NCBI RefSeq assembly: GCF_014646295.1
Contig: NZ_BMNE01000012.1
Coordinates: forward strand, 124,001-188,000
Length of the DNA: 64,000 nucleotides
Reading direction: 5' to 3'
Source of the DNA: Nocardia rhizosphaerihabitans
GTDB taxonomy: Bacteria > Actinomycetota > Actinomycetes > Mycobacteriales > Mycobacteriaceae
Numbering within the stretch: the stretch's first letter is position 1; the number at the start of each line of letters is the position of its first letter. Both the position numbers and the translations under genes were made by a program. The notes beneath the pieces were generated by a model that was not told the origin of the DNA, searched no databases, and saw only the letters and a program-made list of their open reading frames with translations. This document shows positions 55,318-64,000 of the stretch, piece by piece.

Positions 55318-55357
55318 ACAGCGCGGTGCGTAGGGACCTCCCAACGCACCGCGCTGT
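55318..55357 (+). terminator. Terminator of clpB
   Basis: A 14-bp perfect stem (ACAGCGCGGTGCGT with its complement) closes a 12-base loop, beginning eight bases after the clpB stop and ending in TCCT. Confidence 0.85.
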
Positions 55358-55372
55358 CCTACGCTGGAGCTC

Positions 55373-56155
55373 ATGACGAACCCGAACGATCCGTGGGGGC
55401 AACGCCCGGAGGATTCGCCGACCGAACGGCTGGGTTCGCCGGGCGTGGATTCGACCAAGCCGTATGGCGGAGGCGGGTTCGACGAGTGGGGGCAGCCGTC
55501 GAACCCGACGCAGGCGTTGCCGCCGCACGACGCGCAATGGGGTGCCTACGAAAGTGGTTATCCCGCAGCGCAACCACCACCGCACCAACCGCCTCCCGGC
55601 TACGACCAGGGCTATCCGGGTGCGCCGCCGCCGGGCTACCCGCCCCGTCTGCAGGACGGTGACCAGGGCGAACCGCCCAAGCGGAACACCGGATTGTGGA
55701 TCGCGCTCGGCCTGGGCGTCCTCGCGTTGATCGCGGTCGGCGGCGTGCTGGCCGGCCTGGTCCTCGGCGGTGGCGAGTCCGACGACAACACGGCCGCGGC
55801 GCCGACGACCACCCAGCTCCTGGTGCCGCCGACAGGTAGACAGACGACTCCGGTCGTACCACCGACCGCGAGCGGCCTGCCCGGGCTGCCCGGTCTCGGC
55901 GGTGGCGACGATCTCGGCGCGACGATGGGCAGCATCACCGCAAACACCGGCACCGAGATCAGCATGAGCACCCTCGGCGGGTCGACGGTTCGGGTGCTGA
56001 TCGACGATGCCACCCAAGTGATCTCGCTGACCAGCACGAAGGCGAGCGAGCTGCCCGTCGGCGACATGGTTATGGTGCAGGGCGACAAGAACCCCGACGG
56101 GTCGATCCACGCCAAGATCATCATCAGTACGGCGTTACCAAGCGGCCCCCGATGA
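55373..56155 (+). CDS. DUF5666-type membrane protein with Pro/Gly-rich cytoplasmic tail
   Basis: This 260-residue protein has a Pro/Gly/Tyr-rich N-terminal part of about 105 residues that should be cytoplasmic, one membrane segment (about 108-132, LWIALGLGVLALIAVGGVL) and an external part with a Thr/Pro linker. It ends in a small beta-barrel-like DUF5666 domain (GSITANTGTEISMSTLGG, ending in GDMVMVQGDKNPDGSIHA). Such proteins have no known reaction. It starts 16 bases after the clpB terminator. Confidence 0.75.
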   Translation: MTNPNDPWGQRPEDSPTERLGSPGVDSTKPYGGGGFDEWGQPSNPTQALPPHDAQWGAYESGYPAAQPPPHQPPPGYDQGYPGAPPPGYPPRLQDGDQGEPPKRNTGLWIALGLGVLALIAVGGVLAGLVLGGGESDDNTAAAPTTTQLLVPPTGRQTTPVVPPTASGLPGLPGLGGGDDLGATMGSITANTGTEISMSTLGGSTVRVLIDDATQVISLTSTKASELPVGDMVMVQGDKNPDGSIHAKIIISTALPSGPR

Positions 56156-56222
56156 GCGACCCGCGCGTCGAAAGCCCGCACTGCCGGGCAATCACGGCGA
56201 CGGCTGGATAGGCTAGGCGACG

Positions 56223-57353
56223 ATGACGGCTATGTGGTTCGGATTGGCGGCGATCGCACTCGTGGGTGCGGTCGTACTGCTCTATTTCGATCGGGTCCAG
56301 CGACAGCGGACCGGGCACGCGCGCCAGGTCTGGGCGAAGTCCCAGGGCTATACCTACGTCTCGGTCGAGCCCGCGCTCGCCTCGACGTGGCGTCGTGGCG
56401 CGCTGGCCAAGCTCGGCTATCTCTCCGCGGTCGACGTCGTCTCCGGCATCCGCAAGGGCGAGAAGTTCGTGCTCTTCGACCTGGAAGACGCGGCGACCCT
56501 GGTAGCGGTGCGCCGCCAGATCGGCTCCGAGATCGACGTCGACATGCGGCTCAAGACCGCGTCGCCGCCGAAGGACCACGATCTGGAACTGCTCGGCGCG
56601 ATCGGCGACCGGGTCGTGTTCGCGACCGATCCCGAGATCGCCAGGCACGCGGTCGATCAGCGGATGGTCGGGTTCATCGAGTCGCTCTCGGACACCGTGC
56701 AGATGCTGTGGAGTGAGGGCAACTGGACCCTCGGCATGCTGCCCGTCGGCAGCGGACCCAAGGACTGGGAGACCGCGATCGACGCGGTGCTTCGCTTGTC
56801 CGGCCTGCTGCATGTGCTGCCGCCGGTGGCCGAGCCGAGCGAATACACCCGTCCCCGCAGCAATGCCGACGAGCCGCTGGGCGCGGGCTTCCGCGCCGAG
56901 TACGACGAGGATCTCGACGACGACCGCGCCGCCGCCGGATTCGGGCGCCCGGCCGCCGGTGATTTCGACGAGCCGGGCCGCGCCCGCTTCCCGGGACCCG
57001 ACGACGACCGCTACGGACCCGGTGACAAGCCGCACGGCAGCCGTGGCCCGGCCGTCCAAGCCCCCGAACCGGACGACTCCGAGTACGGCCGTCGCGCGCC
57101 CGCGGGCCGACCGCAGGCCTACACCGGCGACGACTACGACCCCGACCTCGACGATCCCGACTTCGAGGACCAGCCCGCCCCGGGCCGCCGTCCGCTCGGT
57201 GAGCCGCCGAAGCGGCCGTCGCTGGCGGTCGTCCCGGAACCGCGTCCGCGCGCCGAAGCGCCCGCATCGCGTGACGAGGACGCCGACTCGGATCAGCCAG
57301 GTGGACCGTTCCACCCCGGTTTCCGTCCGTACCAGGGGCCAGTACCGAAGTGA
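56223..57353 (+). CDS. Conserved membrane protein, Rv0383c-like
   Basis: This 376-residue protein has one N-terminal membrane segment (about 4-22) and a conserved cytosolic or external domain to residue 210 (KFVLFDLEDAATLVAVRRQI and GMLPVGSGPKDWETA). A charged, disordered Asp/Arg/Pro/Gly tail follows. The same position between clpB and pyrE is held by Rv0383c in M. tuberculosis. Its role is unknown. The end overlaps the SDR gene by four bases. Confidence 0.75.
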   Translation: MTAMWFGLAAIALVGAVVLLYFDRVQRQRTGHARQVWAKSQGYTYVSVEPALASTWRRGALAKLGYLSAVDVVSGIRKGEKFVLFDLEDAATLVAVRRQIGSEIDVDMRLKTASPPKDHDLELLGAIGDRVVFATDPEIARHAVDQRMVGFIESLSDTVQMLWSEGNWTLGMLPVGSGPKDWETAIDAVLRLSGLLHVLPPVAEPSEYTRPRSNADEPLGAGFRAEYDEDLDDDRAAAGFGRPAAGDFDEPGRARFPGPDDDRYGPGDKPHGSRGPAVQAPEPDDSEYGRRAPAGRPQAYTGDDYDPDLDDPDFEDQPAPGRRPLGEPPKRPSLAVVPEPRPRAEAPASRDEDADSDQPGGPFHPGFRPYQGPVPK

Positions 57354-58156
57354 CGGACAGCCCGCTGCGCCTGCCCGGCTCGCATCGCCCCGTCGCCATG
57401 ATCACCGGACCGACGTCCGGGATCGGGCAGGGCTTCGCCCATCGTCTCGCCTCGCTCGGCTACGACCTGGTGCTCGTCGCCAGGAACGAGGAACGTCTGC
57501 GCGCGCTCGCCGACGAGCTCGGCCGCCGCTACGCCACCTCCACCGAGGTGCTCGCCGCCGACCTCGCCGATGACGACGACCGCGCCCGCGTCGCCGAGCG
57601 GGCCGCCCAGGGGCTCGAATTCCTGGTCAACAATGCCGGTTTCGCGCATTCGGGGGAGTTCTGGACCCTGGAGCCCGCCGAACTGCAGGCTCAGCTCGAC
57701 GTCAACGTCACCTCGGTGCTGCAACTGACCAGGGCCGCGTTGCCGCCGATGATCGCCGCGGCCACCGGGTCGATCGTGAATGTGGCCAGCGTCGCCGGAC
57801 TGATCCCCGGACGGGGGTCGACCTACTCGGCGTCCAAGGCCTACGTCGTATCCTTCTCGGAAGGGTTGGCGGGTGGATTGGCGGGCACCGGTGTCCGCAT
57901 CCAGGCGCTGTGCCCCGGGTTCGTGCACACCGAGTTCCACGAGCGGGCCGGCATCGAGATGAGTTCGCTGCCCAAGCGACTGTGGCTCGACGTCGACCAG
58001 GTCGTCGACGGGTGCCTGCATGACTTGGACGCGGGGCGGGTGATCAGCGTGCCGGGCGTGCAGTACAAGGTGCTCACCGCGGTGGCGGGCTTCGTCCCGC
58101 GGACCCTGGTGGCCCGCATGAATCGCGGACTCTTCAATGCGCGCGGACGGACCTAG
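57350..58156 (+). CDS. Short-chain dehydrogenase/reductase (SDR)
   Basis: This 268-residue enzyme of the classical SDR family has the nucleotide motif TGPTSGIGQG near residue 17, NNAG near 91, catalytic serine in NVASVAGLIP and the YxxxK motif in YSASKAYV near 160. A C-terminal helix of the DltE/YdfG type follows. The preferred substrate is unknown. The GTG start overlaps the stop of the preceding gene. Confidence 0.9.
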   Translation: MTDSPLRLPGSHRPVAMITGPTSGIGQGFAHRLASLGYDLVLVARNEERLRALADELGRRYATSTEVLAADLADDDDRARVAERAAQGLEFLVNNAGFAHSGEFWTLEPAELQAQLDVNVTSVLQLTRAALPPMIAAATGSIVNVASVAGLIPGRGSTYSASKAYVVSFSEGLAGGLAGTGVRIQALCPGFVHTEFHERAGIEMSSLPKRLWLDVDQVVDGCLHDLDAGRVISVPGVQYKVLTAVAGFVPRTLVARMNRGLFNARGRT

Positions 58157-58232
58157 GGCATGAGCGTCGGGCCCGGACGCGGCGCGTAGCGTAACCATAG
58201 GCCCGGATCATGACCGAAAGGACACGCAAACG

Positions 58233-58796
58233 ATGATCGACCAGGCACGTCAGGCGCTCACCGAGGCAGACCGCGACCAGCTGGCCGCGCTCGTGCGCGA
58301 GCTCGCGGTCGTGCACGGCAAGGTGACGTTGTCCTCGGGCAAGGAGGCCGACTACTACGTCGACCTGCGCCGCGCGACGCTGCACCACCAGGCCGGCCCG
58401 CTGATCGGTTCGCTGCTGCGCGAGCTGGTCGCCGACTGGGACTTCGACGCCGTCGGCGGGCTCACCATGGGCGCCGATCCGGTCGCGATGGCCGTGATGC
58501 ACGCGGCGGGCCGCCCGATCGACGCGTTCGTGGTTCGCAAGGCGGCCAAGGCGCACGGCATGCAGCGCCAGATCGAGGGCCCCGACATCGTCGGCAAGCG
58601 CGTGCTGGTCGTCGAGGACACCACCACCACCGGCAATTCACCGCTCACCGCGGTGCGCGCGCTGCGTGAAGCGGGCGCGATCGTGGTCGGCGTCGCTACC
58701 GTTGTCGACCGGGAAACCGGCGCTGACCAGGTCATCGCCGCCGAGGGGCTGGAGTATCGATCCATCCTCGGTCTCGATGACCTTGCTCTGAGTTAG
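58233..58796 (+). CDS. pyrE: Orotate phosphoribosyltransferase
   Basis: This 187-residue enzyme joins orotate to PRPP to make OMP in pyrimidine synthesis. The PRPP loop VLVVEDTTTTGNSP is at about 125-138, with the family's KADYYVDLRR region near 46 and GPLIGSLL after it. AAAGGAC lies before the ATG. The order with Rv0383c-like and clpB genes matches mycobacteria. Confidence 0.95.
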   Translation: MIDQARQALTEADRDQLAALVRELAVVHGKVTLSSGKEADYYVDLRRATLHHQAGPLIGSLLRELVADWDFDAVGGLTMGADPVAMAVMHAAGRPIDAFVVRKAAKAHGMQRQIEGPDIVGKRVLVVEDTTTTGNSPLTAVRALREAGAIVVGVATVVDRETGADQVIAAEGLEYRSILGLDDLALS

Positions 58797-58864
58797 CCTG
58801 AACAACGGTAAACCTGGATGACGATGTGGTCGTCCGGAAAGTCTGAAGGACGTGTGAGTCACCT

Positions 58865-59923
58865 GTGGTGAGCATTGCAGTAAACAAGAATCGTGACAAC
58901 GTTGCGATGCTCGGGATCGGTGCGTACCGACCGCAGCGCATCGTCAGCAATGCCGAGGTGTGTGAACAACTCGACTCCACGCCCGAGTGGATCTTCGACC
59001 GCACAGGAATCCATAACCGCCGCTGGATCAGCGGCGACGAGACGATCCGGTCGATCGCGGTGGCCGCGGGTGACCGCGCGCTGAAGAACACCCCGATCGA
59101 GCGCACGAAGATCGGCGCGGTCATCCTGTGCACGTCGAGCTGGCTCAAGCTCACCCCGCACGGCGCCCCGTCGGTGGCCTCCGACCTCGGTCTCAACGGT
59201 GTCGCCGCTTTCGACCTCACCTCCGGCTGCGGTGGCTTCGGCTACGGCCTCGGTGTCGCCGCCGACCTGATCCGGGCCGGTTCGTTCGACTACATCCTGG
59301 TGATCGGCGCGGAGACGATGACTGTCGGCCTCGACCCCACCGATCGCGGCACCGCGATGATCTTCGGCGACGGCGCGGGCGCCGTCGTCGTCGGCCCGGC
59401 CGAGGAGAACGGCATCTCCCCGACGGTGTGGGGCAGCGACGGCGAGAACGCCGAGGCCATCGCCCAGGACGTCGACTTCCTCGCCTACATGAACAAGGCC
59501 CAGGCGATGCAGGGCATTGACCCGGCGGTCGAGCCGGTCGGCCGGATGTCGCTGCACATGGAGGGCCCGAAGGTCTTCCGCTGGGCCGCGGTGACGCTGC
59601 CGCGCGCGCTGTCGGCGGCGCTGGACGCCTCCGGTGTGGCCAAGGAGGACATCGAGGTGTTCATCCCGCACCAGGCCAACGCGCGGATCAACGAGCTGAT
59701 GAAGAAGAACCTCGGCCTGGCCGAGGACATCCCGATGGCCAACGACATCGAGAACACCGGCAACACCTCGGCCGCCTCGATCCCGCTGGCGATGGAGGAA
59801 ATGCTGGTCACCGGCAAGGCCAAGGGTGGTCAGGTGGCGCTGCTGCTCGGCTTCGGTGCCGGGCTGAGCTACGCGGGCCAGGTCGTCATCCTGCCGCCCG
59901 CGCCGAAAGAGACGAGCTTCTGA
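58865..59923 (+). CDS. 3-oxoacyl-ACP synthase III-like (FabH family) thiolase-fold enzyme
   Basis: This 352-residue condensing enzyme has the complete KAS III triad: C122 in LTSGCGGFG, H269 in IPHQANARI and N300 in NTGNTSAASIP. It also has the FabH signature DRTGIHNRRW near 46. It should start or extend acyl chains from acyl-CoA and malonyl-ACP, but the genuine FabH of fatty acid synthesis may be elsewhere, so it could serve a specialised lipid. The GTG at 58865 or 58868 starts it. It overlaps nothing and ends one base before the YhhN gene. Confidence 0.88.
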   Translation: MVSIAVNKNRDNVAMLGIGAYRPQRIVSNAEVCEQLDSTPEWIFDRTGIHNRRWISGDETIRSIAVAAGDRALKNTPIERTKIGAVILCTSSWLKLTPHGAPSVASDLGLNGVAAFDLTSGCGGFGYGLGVAADLIRAGSFDYILVIGAETMTVGLDPTDRGTAMIFGDGAGAVVVGPAEENGISPTVWGSDGENAEAIAQDVDFLAYMNKAQAMQGIDPAVEPVGRMSLHMEGPKVFRWAAVTLPRALSAALDASGVAKEDIEVFIPHQANARINELMKKNLGLAEDIPMANDIENTGNTSAASIPLAMEEMLVTGKAKGGQVALLLGFGAGLSYAGQVVILPPAPKETSF

Positions 59924-59924
59924 C

Positions 59925-60623
59925 GTGCGTCCGTTGCGCGCCGGCTATCTCGCGGCGGCGGCGGTCACCGTCTTCGGTGCCGTCACCGGCCGGGACCGGC
60001 TTCAATGGCTGACCAAGCCGCTGCTGATGCCGCTGCTGGCGGCCGACACCGTCACCAGCGGCGTCGAGCTCGATCCGGCCGAGCGCCGGATCCTGCTCGG
60101 CTCGCTGGCCGCGGCCACCGTCGGTGACGTGCTGCTCATCGACCCCGACGACGACCGGCGGCTGATCGCGGGCGCGTCCTCGTTCGCGGTCATGCAGACC
60201 GGTTACTCGCTGCTGTGGTGGCGCCGCGGCGCCCGGCCGCGCGCCGCGATCGCCGCGCCCCGGCTGGTGGCGTGGGTCGGTGCGGCCGGTCTGCTGCGCG
60301 CGAAGGCGCCGGTCCTCGCGATACCGCTGACCGCCTATGGCGCCACCCTCGGCACCGCGGCGACGCTGGCATCGGATCCCGCGCTGGCACCGGGGGCGAA
60401 AAACATTGCCGGACTGAACATCCCGAACAGCGACCCGCGCAGCAGGCTCGGCATCGGCGCCCTGCTGTTCACGGTGTCCGACGGCCTGATCGTCCTGCGC
60501 CGCCTCTTCGCCCGCGACGACCGCACCCGCCGGATCAGCGAGGGCGTCATCCTCGCTACCTACGCAGCCGCGCAGTACCTGCTCACGGATCCCGAGGTGG
60601 CCGGGCCGTCGCGCGGAGCCTGA
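59925..60623 (+). CDS. YhhN/TMEM86 family membrane protein (lysoplasmalogenase-like)
   Basis: This 232-residue protein has seven or eight hydrophobic segments and family landmarks such as TKPLLMPLL near 32, LGSLAAATVGDVLL near 58 and GALLFTVSDGLIVLRR near 183. In animals the family hydrolyses the vinyl ether of lysoplasmalogens; the bacterial substrate is not known. It lies one base after the FabH-like gene, so the two are cotranscribed. Confidence 0.82.
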   Translation: MRPLRAGYLAAAAVTVFGAVTGRDRLQWLTKPLLMPLLAADTVTSGVELDPAERRILLGSLAAATVGDVLLIDPDDDRRLIAGASSFAVMQTGYSLLWWRRGARPRAAIAAPRLVAWVGAAGLLRAKAPVLAIPLTAYGATLGTAATLASDPALAPGAKNIAGLNIPNSDPRSRLGIGALLFTVSDGLIVLRRLFARDDRTRRISEGVILATYAAAQYLLTDPEVAGPSRGA

Positions 60624-60691
60624 TACTCCCTGTCACACAGCGCTTACGTGGGTGTTCTGCACGCGCAACACCCGCCGCGCACGCTTCGAAG

Positions 60692-61630
60692 ATGACCGGG
60701 CAGGTGCAGTTCATCGAGGTGCACGGCTATCGCCGCGCGTTCCGGATGGCTGGTTCGGGGCCGCCTTTGCTGCTCATTCACGGCATCTCCGACAGCTCAG
60801 GCACCTGGGCGCCGGTGTTCGACGGGCTGGCCGAGCACTACACCGTGCTCGCGCCGGATCTGCTCGGTCACGGTGAATCGGACAAGCCGCGCGCCGACTA
60901 CGCCGTGGCGGCCTACGCCAACGGGATGCGTGATCTGCTCAGCGTGCTCGGGATCGAACGGGTCACTCTGGTTGGACACTCGCTCGGCGGCGGGATCGTG
61001 ATGCAGTTCGCCTACCAGTTCCCGGAGCGGGTGGAACGGCTCGCGCTGGTCTGCCCGGCCGGGATGGGCGCGGGTGTACACCCGGTCTTCCGGCTGGCGA
61101 CGATGCCCGGCGCCGGACCCGGCCTGATGGCGTTGACCAGCTGGCCGGTGCGCACCGTCGTGCGGGCATCGATTCCGGTCGTGGACGGCATCGGCGGGCT
61201 GGGTCTCGGACCGGACGCCGACTATGTGCTGCGGCTCTACAGTCGGCTGTCCGACACCGCAGCGCGCAACGCGTTCCTGCGCACCATCCGCGCGGCCGCC
61301 GATCGGCGCGGCCAGTCCATCACCATGCTCGACCGCGGCTACCTGGCCGCGCATCTGCCGACGCTGATCATCGGCGGCACCCGCGACACCGTCATCCCCT
61401 CCGACCACGCCGAACTCGCCCATCGCGCCTTCCCGGGCTCCATGCTGGAGATCTTCGAAGGCGCGGGCCACTTCCCACACCACTACGACCCGGACCGCTT
61501 CGTGAAGCTGATCCGCGCGTTCATCGACAGCACCCAACCGGCCGTCTTCGATCCACAACGCTGGCAGCGAACCCTGCGCCGCGGCAAGCCGATCGTCGCC
61601 CTGCCTTCCTTGGACGCGGCCCCCGGCTGA
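60692..61630 (+). CDS. Alpha/beta hydrolase
   Basis: This 312-residue enzyme has the oxyanion HGIS near 29, the nucleophile serine in GHSLGGG near 92, the acid in GGTRDTVIP near 229 and the histidine in AGHFPHHY near 257. The cap domain is medium-sized. The start at 60692 (MTGQVQFIEVHGYRRAF) is placed by family alignment. Substrate not identifiable. It converges on the DUF3592-like gene with two bases between stops. Confidence 0.87.
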   Translation: MTGQVQFIEVHGYRRAFRMAGSGPPLLLIHGISDSSGTWAPVFDGLAEHYTVLAPDLLGHGESDKPRADYAVAAYANGMRDLLSVLGIERVTLVGHSLGGGIVMQFAYQFPERVERLALVCPAGMGAGVHPVFRLATMPGAGPGLMALTSWPVRTVVRASIPVVDGIGGLGLGPDADYVLRLYSRLSDTAARNAFLRTIRAAADRRGQSITMLDRGYLAAHLPTLIIGGTRDTVIPSDHAELAHRAFPGSMLEIFEGAGHFPHHYDPDRFVKLIRAFIDSTQPAVFDPQRWQRTLRRGKPIVALPSLDAAPG

Positions 61631-61631
61631 G

Positions 61632-62078
61632 TCAGAGTACGAGAATGATGCGGTCGCGGTCGGCCGGATCGACGCGGATCGGGATGGTTTGCCCGATGGC
61701 CATGCGTGGCTTGTCCACCGGCATCACGTCGACCACGATCTTGCCGTGATAGCTGTCGGACCCCGGCACGGTCAGCTCGACATCGAGTTCGGTGAGTTCG
61801 CTGGAATGGTCGGTGCGGGTCAGCGGCCGCACGCCGTCGATGCGCGCCCAGCCCTCCAGGCCGTGTTTGCGCAGCTGGCGGTCGGCTTTGGTCGGCATCG
61901 AGGCGATCGCCATGGCGATGCCGGCGGCGGCGCCGAACAGCCCGACCATGATGAAGACCTGATAGGGCAGCGTCCCCGGCGGTGTGTGCGGCGCGAGCCA
62001 GCCGAGCCACACCGCGAGCGCGACCAGATACATCGCGACAACCAAGGTCAGCGCTTGCAGAATGCGCGTGTGCTCCAT
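61632..62078 (-). CDS. Small membrane protein, DUF3592-like
   Basis: This 148-residue protein has two membrane segments near the N-terminus (about 8-28 and 40-60) and a beta-rich domain that ends in GQTIPIRVDPADRDRIILVL. That ending resembles DUF3592 proteins. Role unknown. It starts 89 bases from the divergent methyltransferase gene. Confidence 0.6.
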   Translation of the reverse strand: MEHTRILQALTLVVAMYLVALAVWLGWLAPHTPPGTLPYQVFIMVGLFGAAAGIAMAIASMPTKADRQLRKHGLEGWARIDGVRPLTRTDHSSELTELDVELTVPGSDSYHGKIVVDVMPVDKPRMAIGQTIPIRVDPADRDRIILVL

Positions 62079-62167
62079 ACCGACAACCGCCCGTGAGTCC
62101 TACGGTTCCAGGATAGGCGCAGGGGCGGCCGAGCCGTCCTGACCGGCGTCCACCTAGCATTCTCGGG

Positions 62168-62851
62168 GTGAACGAGTCAGTGCCATCGCCCGAGGTCGAG
62201 GTCGCGGGTCCGACCGAATGGGGCGAGCATCCGTACGGACTCGGACCGTGGGAGCAGGAATACGGCACTCCGCCGCCCACCGACGACCGCTACGACCCGC
62301 AGTTGCTGGCCGAGGGCGACCGGCGCAATGTCGTCGACGCGTACCGGTACTGGACCCGCGAGGCGATCGTCGCCGACATCGACGCCCGCCGCTTCCCCTT
62401 CCACGTCGCCATCGAGAACTTCGGCCACGACGCCAATATCGGCACCGTGGTCCGCACCGCGAACGCCTTCGCGGCGGCCGCCGTGCACATCGTCGGCAAA
62501 CGGCGCTGGAACCGGCGCGGCGCCATGGTCACCGACCGCTACCAGCACCTGATGCACCACGCCGACCTGGCCGAACTGCGCGAGTTCGCCGCCCGCGAGG
62601 GGCTGACCGTCGTCGCGGTCGACAACGTCCCCGGCGCGGTCCCGCTGGAGACGGCGCAGCTGCCGCGCGAGTGCCTGCTGCTGTTCGGCCAGGAAGGTCC
62701 CGGCGTCAGCGATGACGCGAAAGACGCTGCGGCGCTGACAGTTTCGATCGCGCAGTTCGGCTCGACCCGTAGTATCAATGCCGGTGTCGCCGCCGGTATC
62801 GCCATGCACGCCTGGATCCGCCAGCACGCCGATCTCTCCCTGGCTTGGTGA
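62168..62851 (+). CDS. TrmH/SpoU-family RNA 2'-O-methyltransferase
   Basis: This 227-residue enzyme uses S-adenosylmethionine to methylate a ribose 2'-hydroxyl of tRNA or rRNA. The family motifs are NIGTVVRTANAF near 87, LLFGQEGPGVS near 172 and FGSTRSINAGVAAGIAMH near 197; the trefoil knot lies between them. A related gene (Rv0380c) lies near pyrE in M. tuberculosis. The GTG start at 62168 adds about 40 N-terminal residues to the catalytic domain. Target base unknown. Confidence 0.88.
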   Translation: MNESVPSPEVEVAGPTEWGEHPYGLGPWEQEYGTPPPTDDRYDPQLLAEGDRRNVVDAYRYWTREAIVADIDARRFPFHVAIENFGHDANIGTVVRTANAFAAAAVHIVGKRRWNRRGAMVTDRYQHLMHHADLAELREFAAREGLTVVAVDNVPGAVPLETAQLPRECLLLFGQEGPGVSDDAKDAAALTVSIAQFGSTRSINAGVAAGIAMHAWIRQHADLSLAW

Positions 62852-62965
62852 CCGGTCGGTTCCTGACCGTCATGATGTGTGCATCGGACTGGTTGTGATC
62901 GAATCAGCCTCGAATCGGTAACGGAACGGGCGCGAAAACCGGGCAGCAACTGGCACCATGGTCCT

Positions 62966-64000
62966 ATGACCTCGCGCAGCGGCCGGCGCCCACAGCCCCT
63001 TGATCGCGCCGGATCCGTGCCGACTCCGGCGTTGTGGTCCGAGCGTGCCGACATGGCCGAGTCCGCGATCGTCTCGCGACACCTGCGCATGCTGTGGGGT
63101 TGTCCCGGAACGGAATTGGGTGTCGTCGGCTGGCCGGCGACCCGCCGCGAGCGCGCGTTCGCCGGCTGGCACTACTGGTGGCAGGCGCACCTGCTCGACA
63201 TCGCGGTCGACGCCGCCAACCGCGTGCCCACCCCCGCGCGCCGCAGGCGCATCGGCGCGATCGCCCGCGCCATCCGCATCCGCAACCTCACCGGCTGGAC
63301 CAACCGCTACTACGACGACATGGCCTGGCTCGCGATCGCGCTGGAACGCGCCGAGCGCACCCAGGACCTGACCGAGGCCCGCCGCGGCCTGGTCGCGCTG
63401 GAACAGCAGCTCTACGGAGCCTGGGCTCCCGAGACCGGCGGTGGCATCCCGTGGCGGGTCCGCTCCGATTTCTTCAACGCACCGGCCAACGGTCCGGCGG
63501 GCATCGCGCTGCTGCGCCTCGGCCGGGTCGAGCGCGCGCAGGAGATGGCCGACTGGCTCGACGCCACCCTGCGCGACCCCGAATCCGGCCTGATCCTCGA
63601 CGGCATCCACCTGCCGTCGGGCGAGATCGAGCGTCCGGTGTTCAGCTACTGCCAGGGCGTTGTGCTCGGTCTGGAGACCGAACTGGCCGTGCAGACCGAC
63701 GACGACCGGCACGCCGAGCGGGTCAGCAGGCTGCTGGCCGCAGTCGAGGAGAACATGACCACCCGCCTGGTGATCTCCGGCGGTGGCGGTGGGGACGGTG
63801 GCCTGTTCAACGGCATCCTCGCCCGCTACCTGGCGGTCGTCGCGCTGATGCTGCCCGGCGAGGGCAAGCAGCAGGAGATGGACCGGCGCACCGCGGCGGC
63901 CATCGTGAAGGCCTCGGCGACCGCGGCCTGGGCCAACCGCCTCGAGGTGGAGGGCGAGCCGCTGTTCGGGCACGACTGGAGCAAGCCTGCCCGCTTACCC
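62966..64000 (+). CDS. Glycoside hydrolase family 76-like protein, partial
   Basis: The frame is open from the ATG at 62966 to the window edge (345 codons, no stop). The protein has alternating helices of an (alpha/alpha)6 barrel, with the paired aspartates in RYYDDMAWLAIAL near residue 116, the catalytic signature of GH76 alpha-1,6-mannanases, and GGIPWR near 159. No signal peptide is visible, so it may act in the cytoplasm or be exported otherwise. In mycolic bacteria such enzymes would act on lipomannan-type glycans. The C-terminus is missing. Confidence 0.8.
   Translation, partial: MTSRSGRRPQPLDRAGSVPTPALWSERADMAESAIVSRHLRMLWGCPGTELGVVGWPATRRERAFAGWHYWWQAHLLDIAVDAANRVPTPARRRRIGAIARAIRIRNLTGWTNRYYDDMAWLAIALERAERTQDLTEARRGLVALEQQLYGAWAPETGGGIPWRVRSDFFNAPANGPAGIALLRLGRVERAQEMADWLDATLRDPESGLILDGIHLPSGEIERPVFSYCQGVVLGLETELAVQTDDDRHAERVSRLLAAVEENMTTRLVISGGGGGDGGLFNGILARYLAVVALMLPGEGKQQEMDRRTAAAIVKASATAAWANRLEVEGEPLFGHDWSKPARLP

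Overview
The window is high-GC actinobacterial DNA, most likely from a Nocardia or a close mycolic-acid-containing relative. Gene content and order recall the M. tuberculosis Rv0337c-Rv0385 stretch: aspC-type aminotransferase, EtfD-type Fe-S oxidoreductase, a LuxR-family IniR, iniB-iniA-iniC, dnaK-grpE-dnaJ-hspR, type II flavohaemoglobin, clpB, an Rv0383c-like membrane protein, pyrE and a SpoU/TrmH methyltransferase. ESX-type (type VII) genes and DUF3558 lipoproteins fit the same group. The genus call is inference from synteny, not from a marker gene.

Layout. 1-6.7 kb: end of an unknown gene, a PLP aminotransferase, a 6C-type small RNA with two C-rich hairpin loops and its own terminator, a YibE/F membrane protein with a natural His run, a membrane-anchored Hsp70-like protein, UDP-glucose dehydrogenase and a YdcF-like protein. 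6.7-18.3 kb: a lipoprotein peptidase, a two-component system, etfD with a long repetitive tail, a secreted glycine-zipper protein, an NRDE protein and two tandem secreted chymotrypsin-fold proteases. 18.4-30 kb: the ini locus. A reduced Hsp70-like membrane protein, IniR and a full Hsp70-like membrane protein lie on the minus strand; divergent from them are iniB (with 54-bp tandem repeats), iniA and iniC. 30-32.5 kb: a MarR/MFS efflux pair around a shared palindrome, plus a small receiver-like protein. 32.5-36.8 kb: the dnaK operon under HspR control, with a HAIR element over the -10 box.

37.3-45.3 kb is the most unusual part. Two complete flavohaemoglobins and one reductase-only relative surround a tight two-gene unit. 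The first gene encodes a small EACC1-like protein. The second encodes a 1,441-residue chimera: a caspase-like protease followed by four FtsK/SpoIIIE ATPase modules, of which the last three match the cytosolic ATPases of the ESX secretion motor EccC. It has no membrane segments. I infer a caspase-effector conflict or cell-suicide system built on an ESX motor. About 5.6 kb downstream lies an orphan ESX-substrate-like cluster (DUF3558 lipoprotein, small helical protein, WxG/PPE-like protein, EspG-like chaperone) with no membrane core complex.

45.5-64 kb: a Phd/VapC toxin-antitoxin pair, a MarR regulator with a palindromic operator facing a mycothiol-type (TIGR03083) protein, the ESX-like cluster, a quinone-oxidoreductase-like MDR protein, clpB with its own HAIR element, a DUF5666 protein, an SDR enzyme, pyrE, a FabH-like synthase, a YhhN protein, an alpha/beta hydrolase, a DUF3592-like protein, a TrmH-family methyltransferase and the start of a GH76-like enzyme that runs off the end.

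I saw no tRNA, rRNA, CRISPR array, transposase or integrase. Starts were moved from the longest reading frame wherever a ribosome binding site, a signal peptide or the family N-terminus argued for it, and this is stated in each entry.
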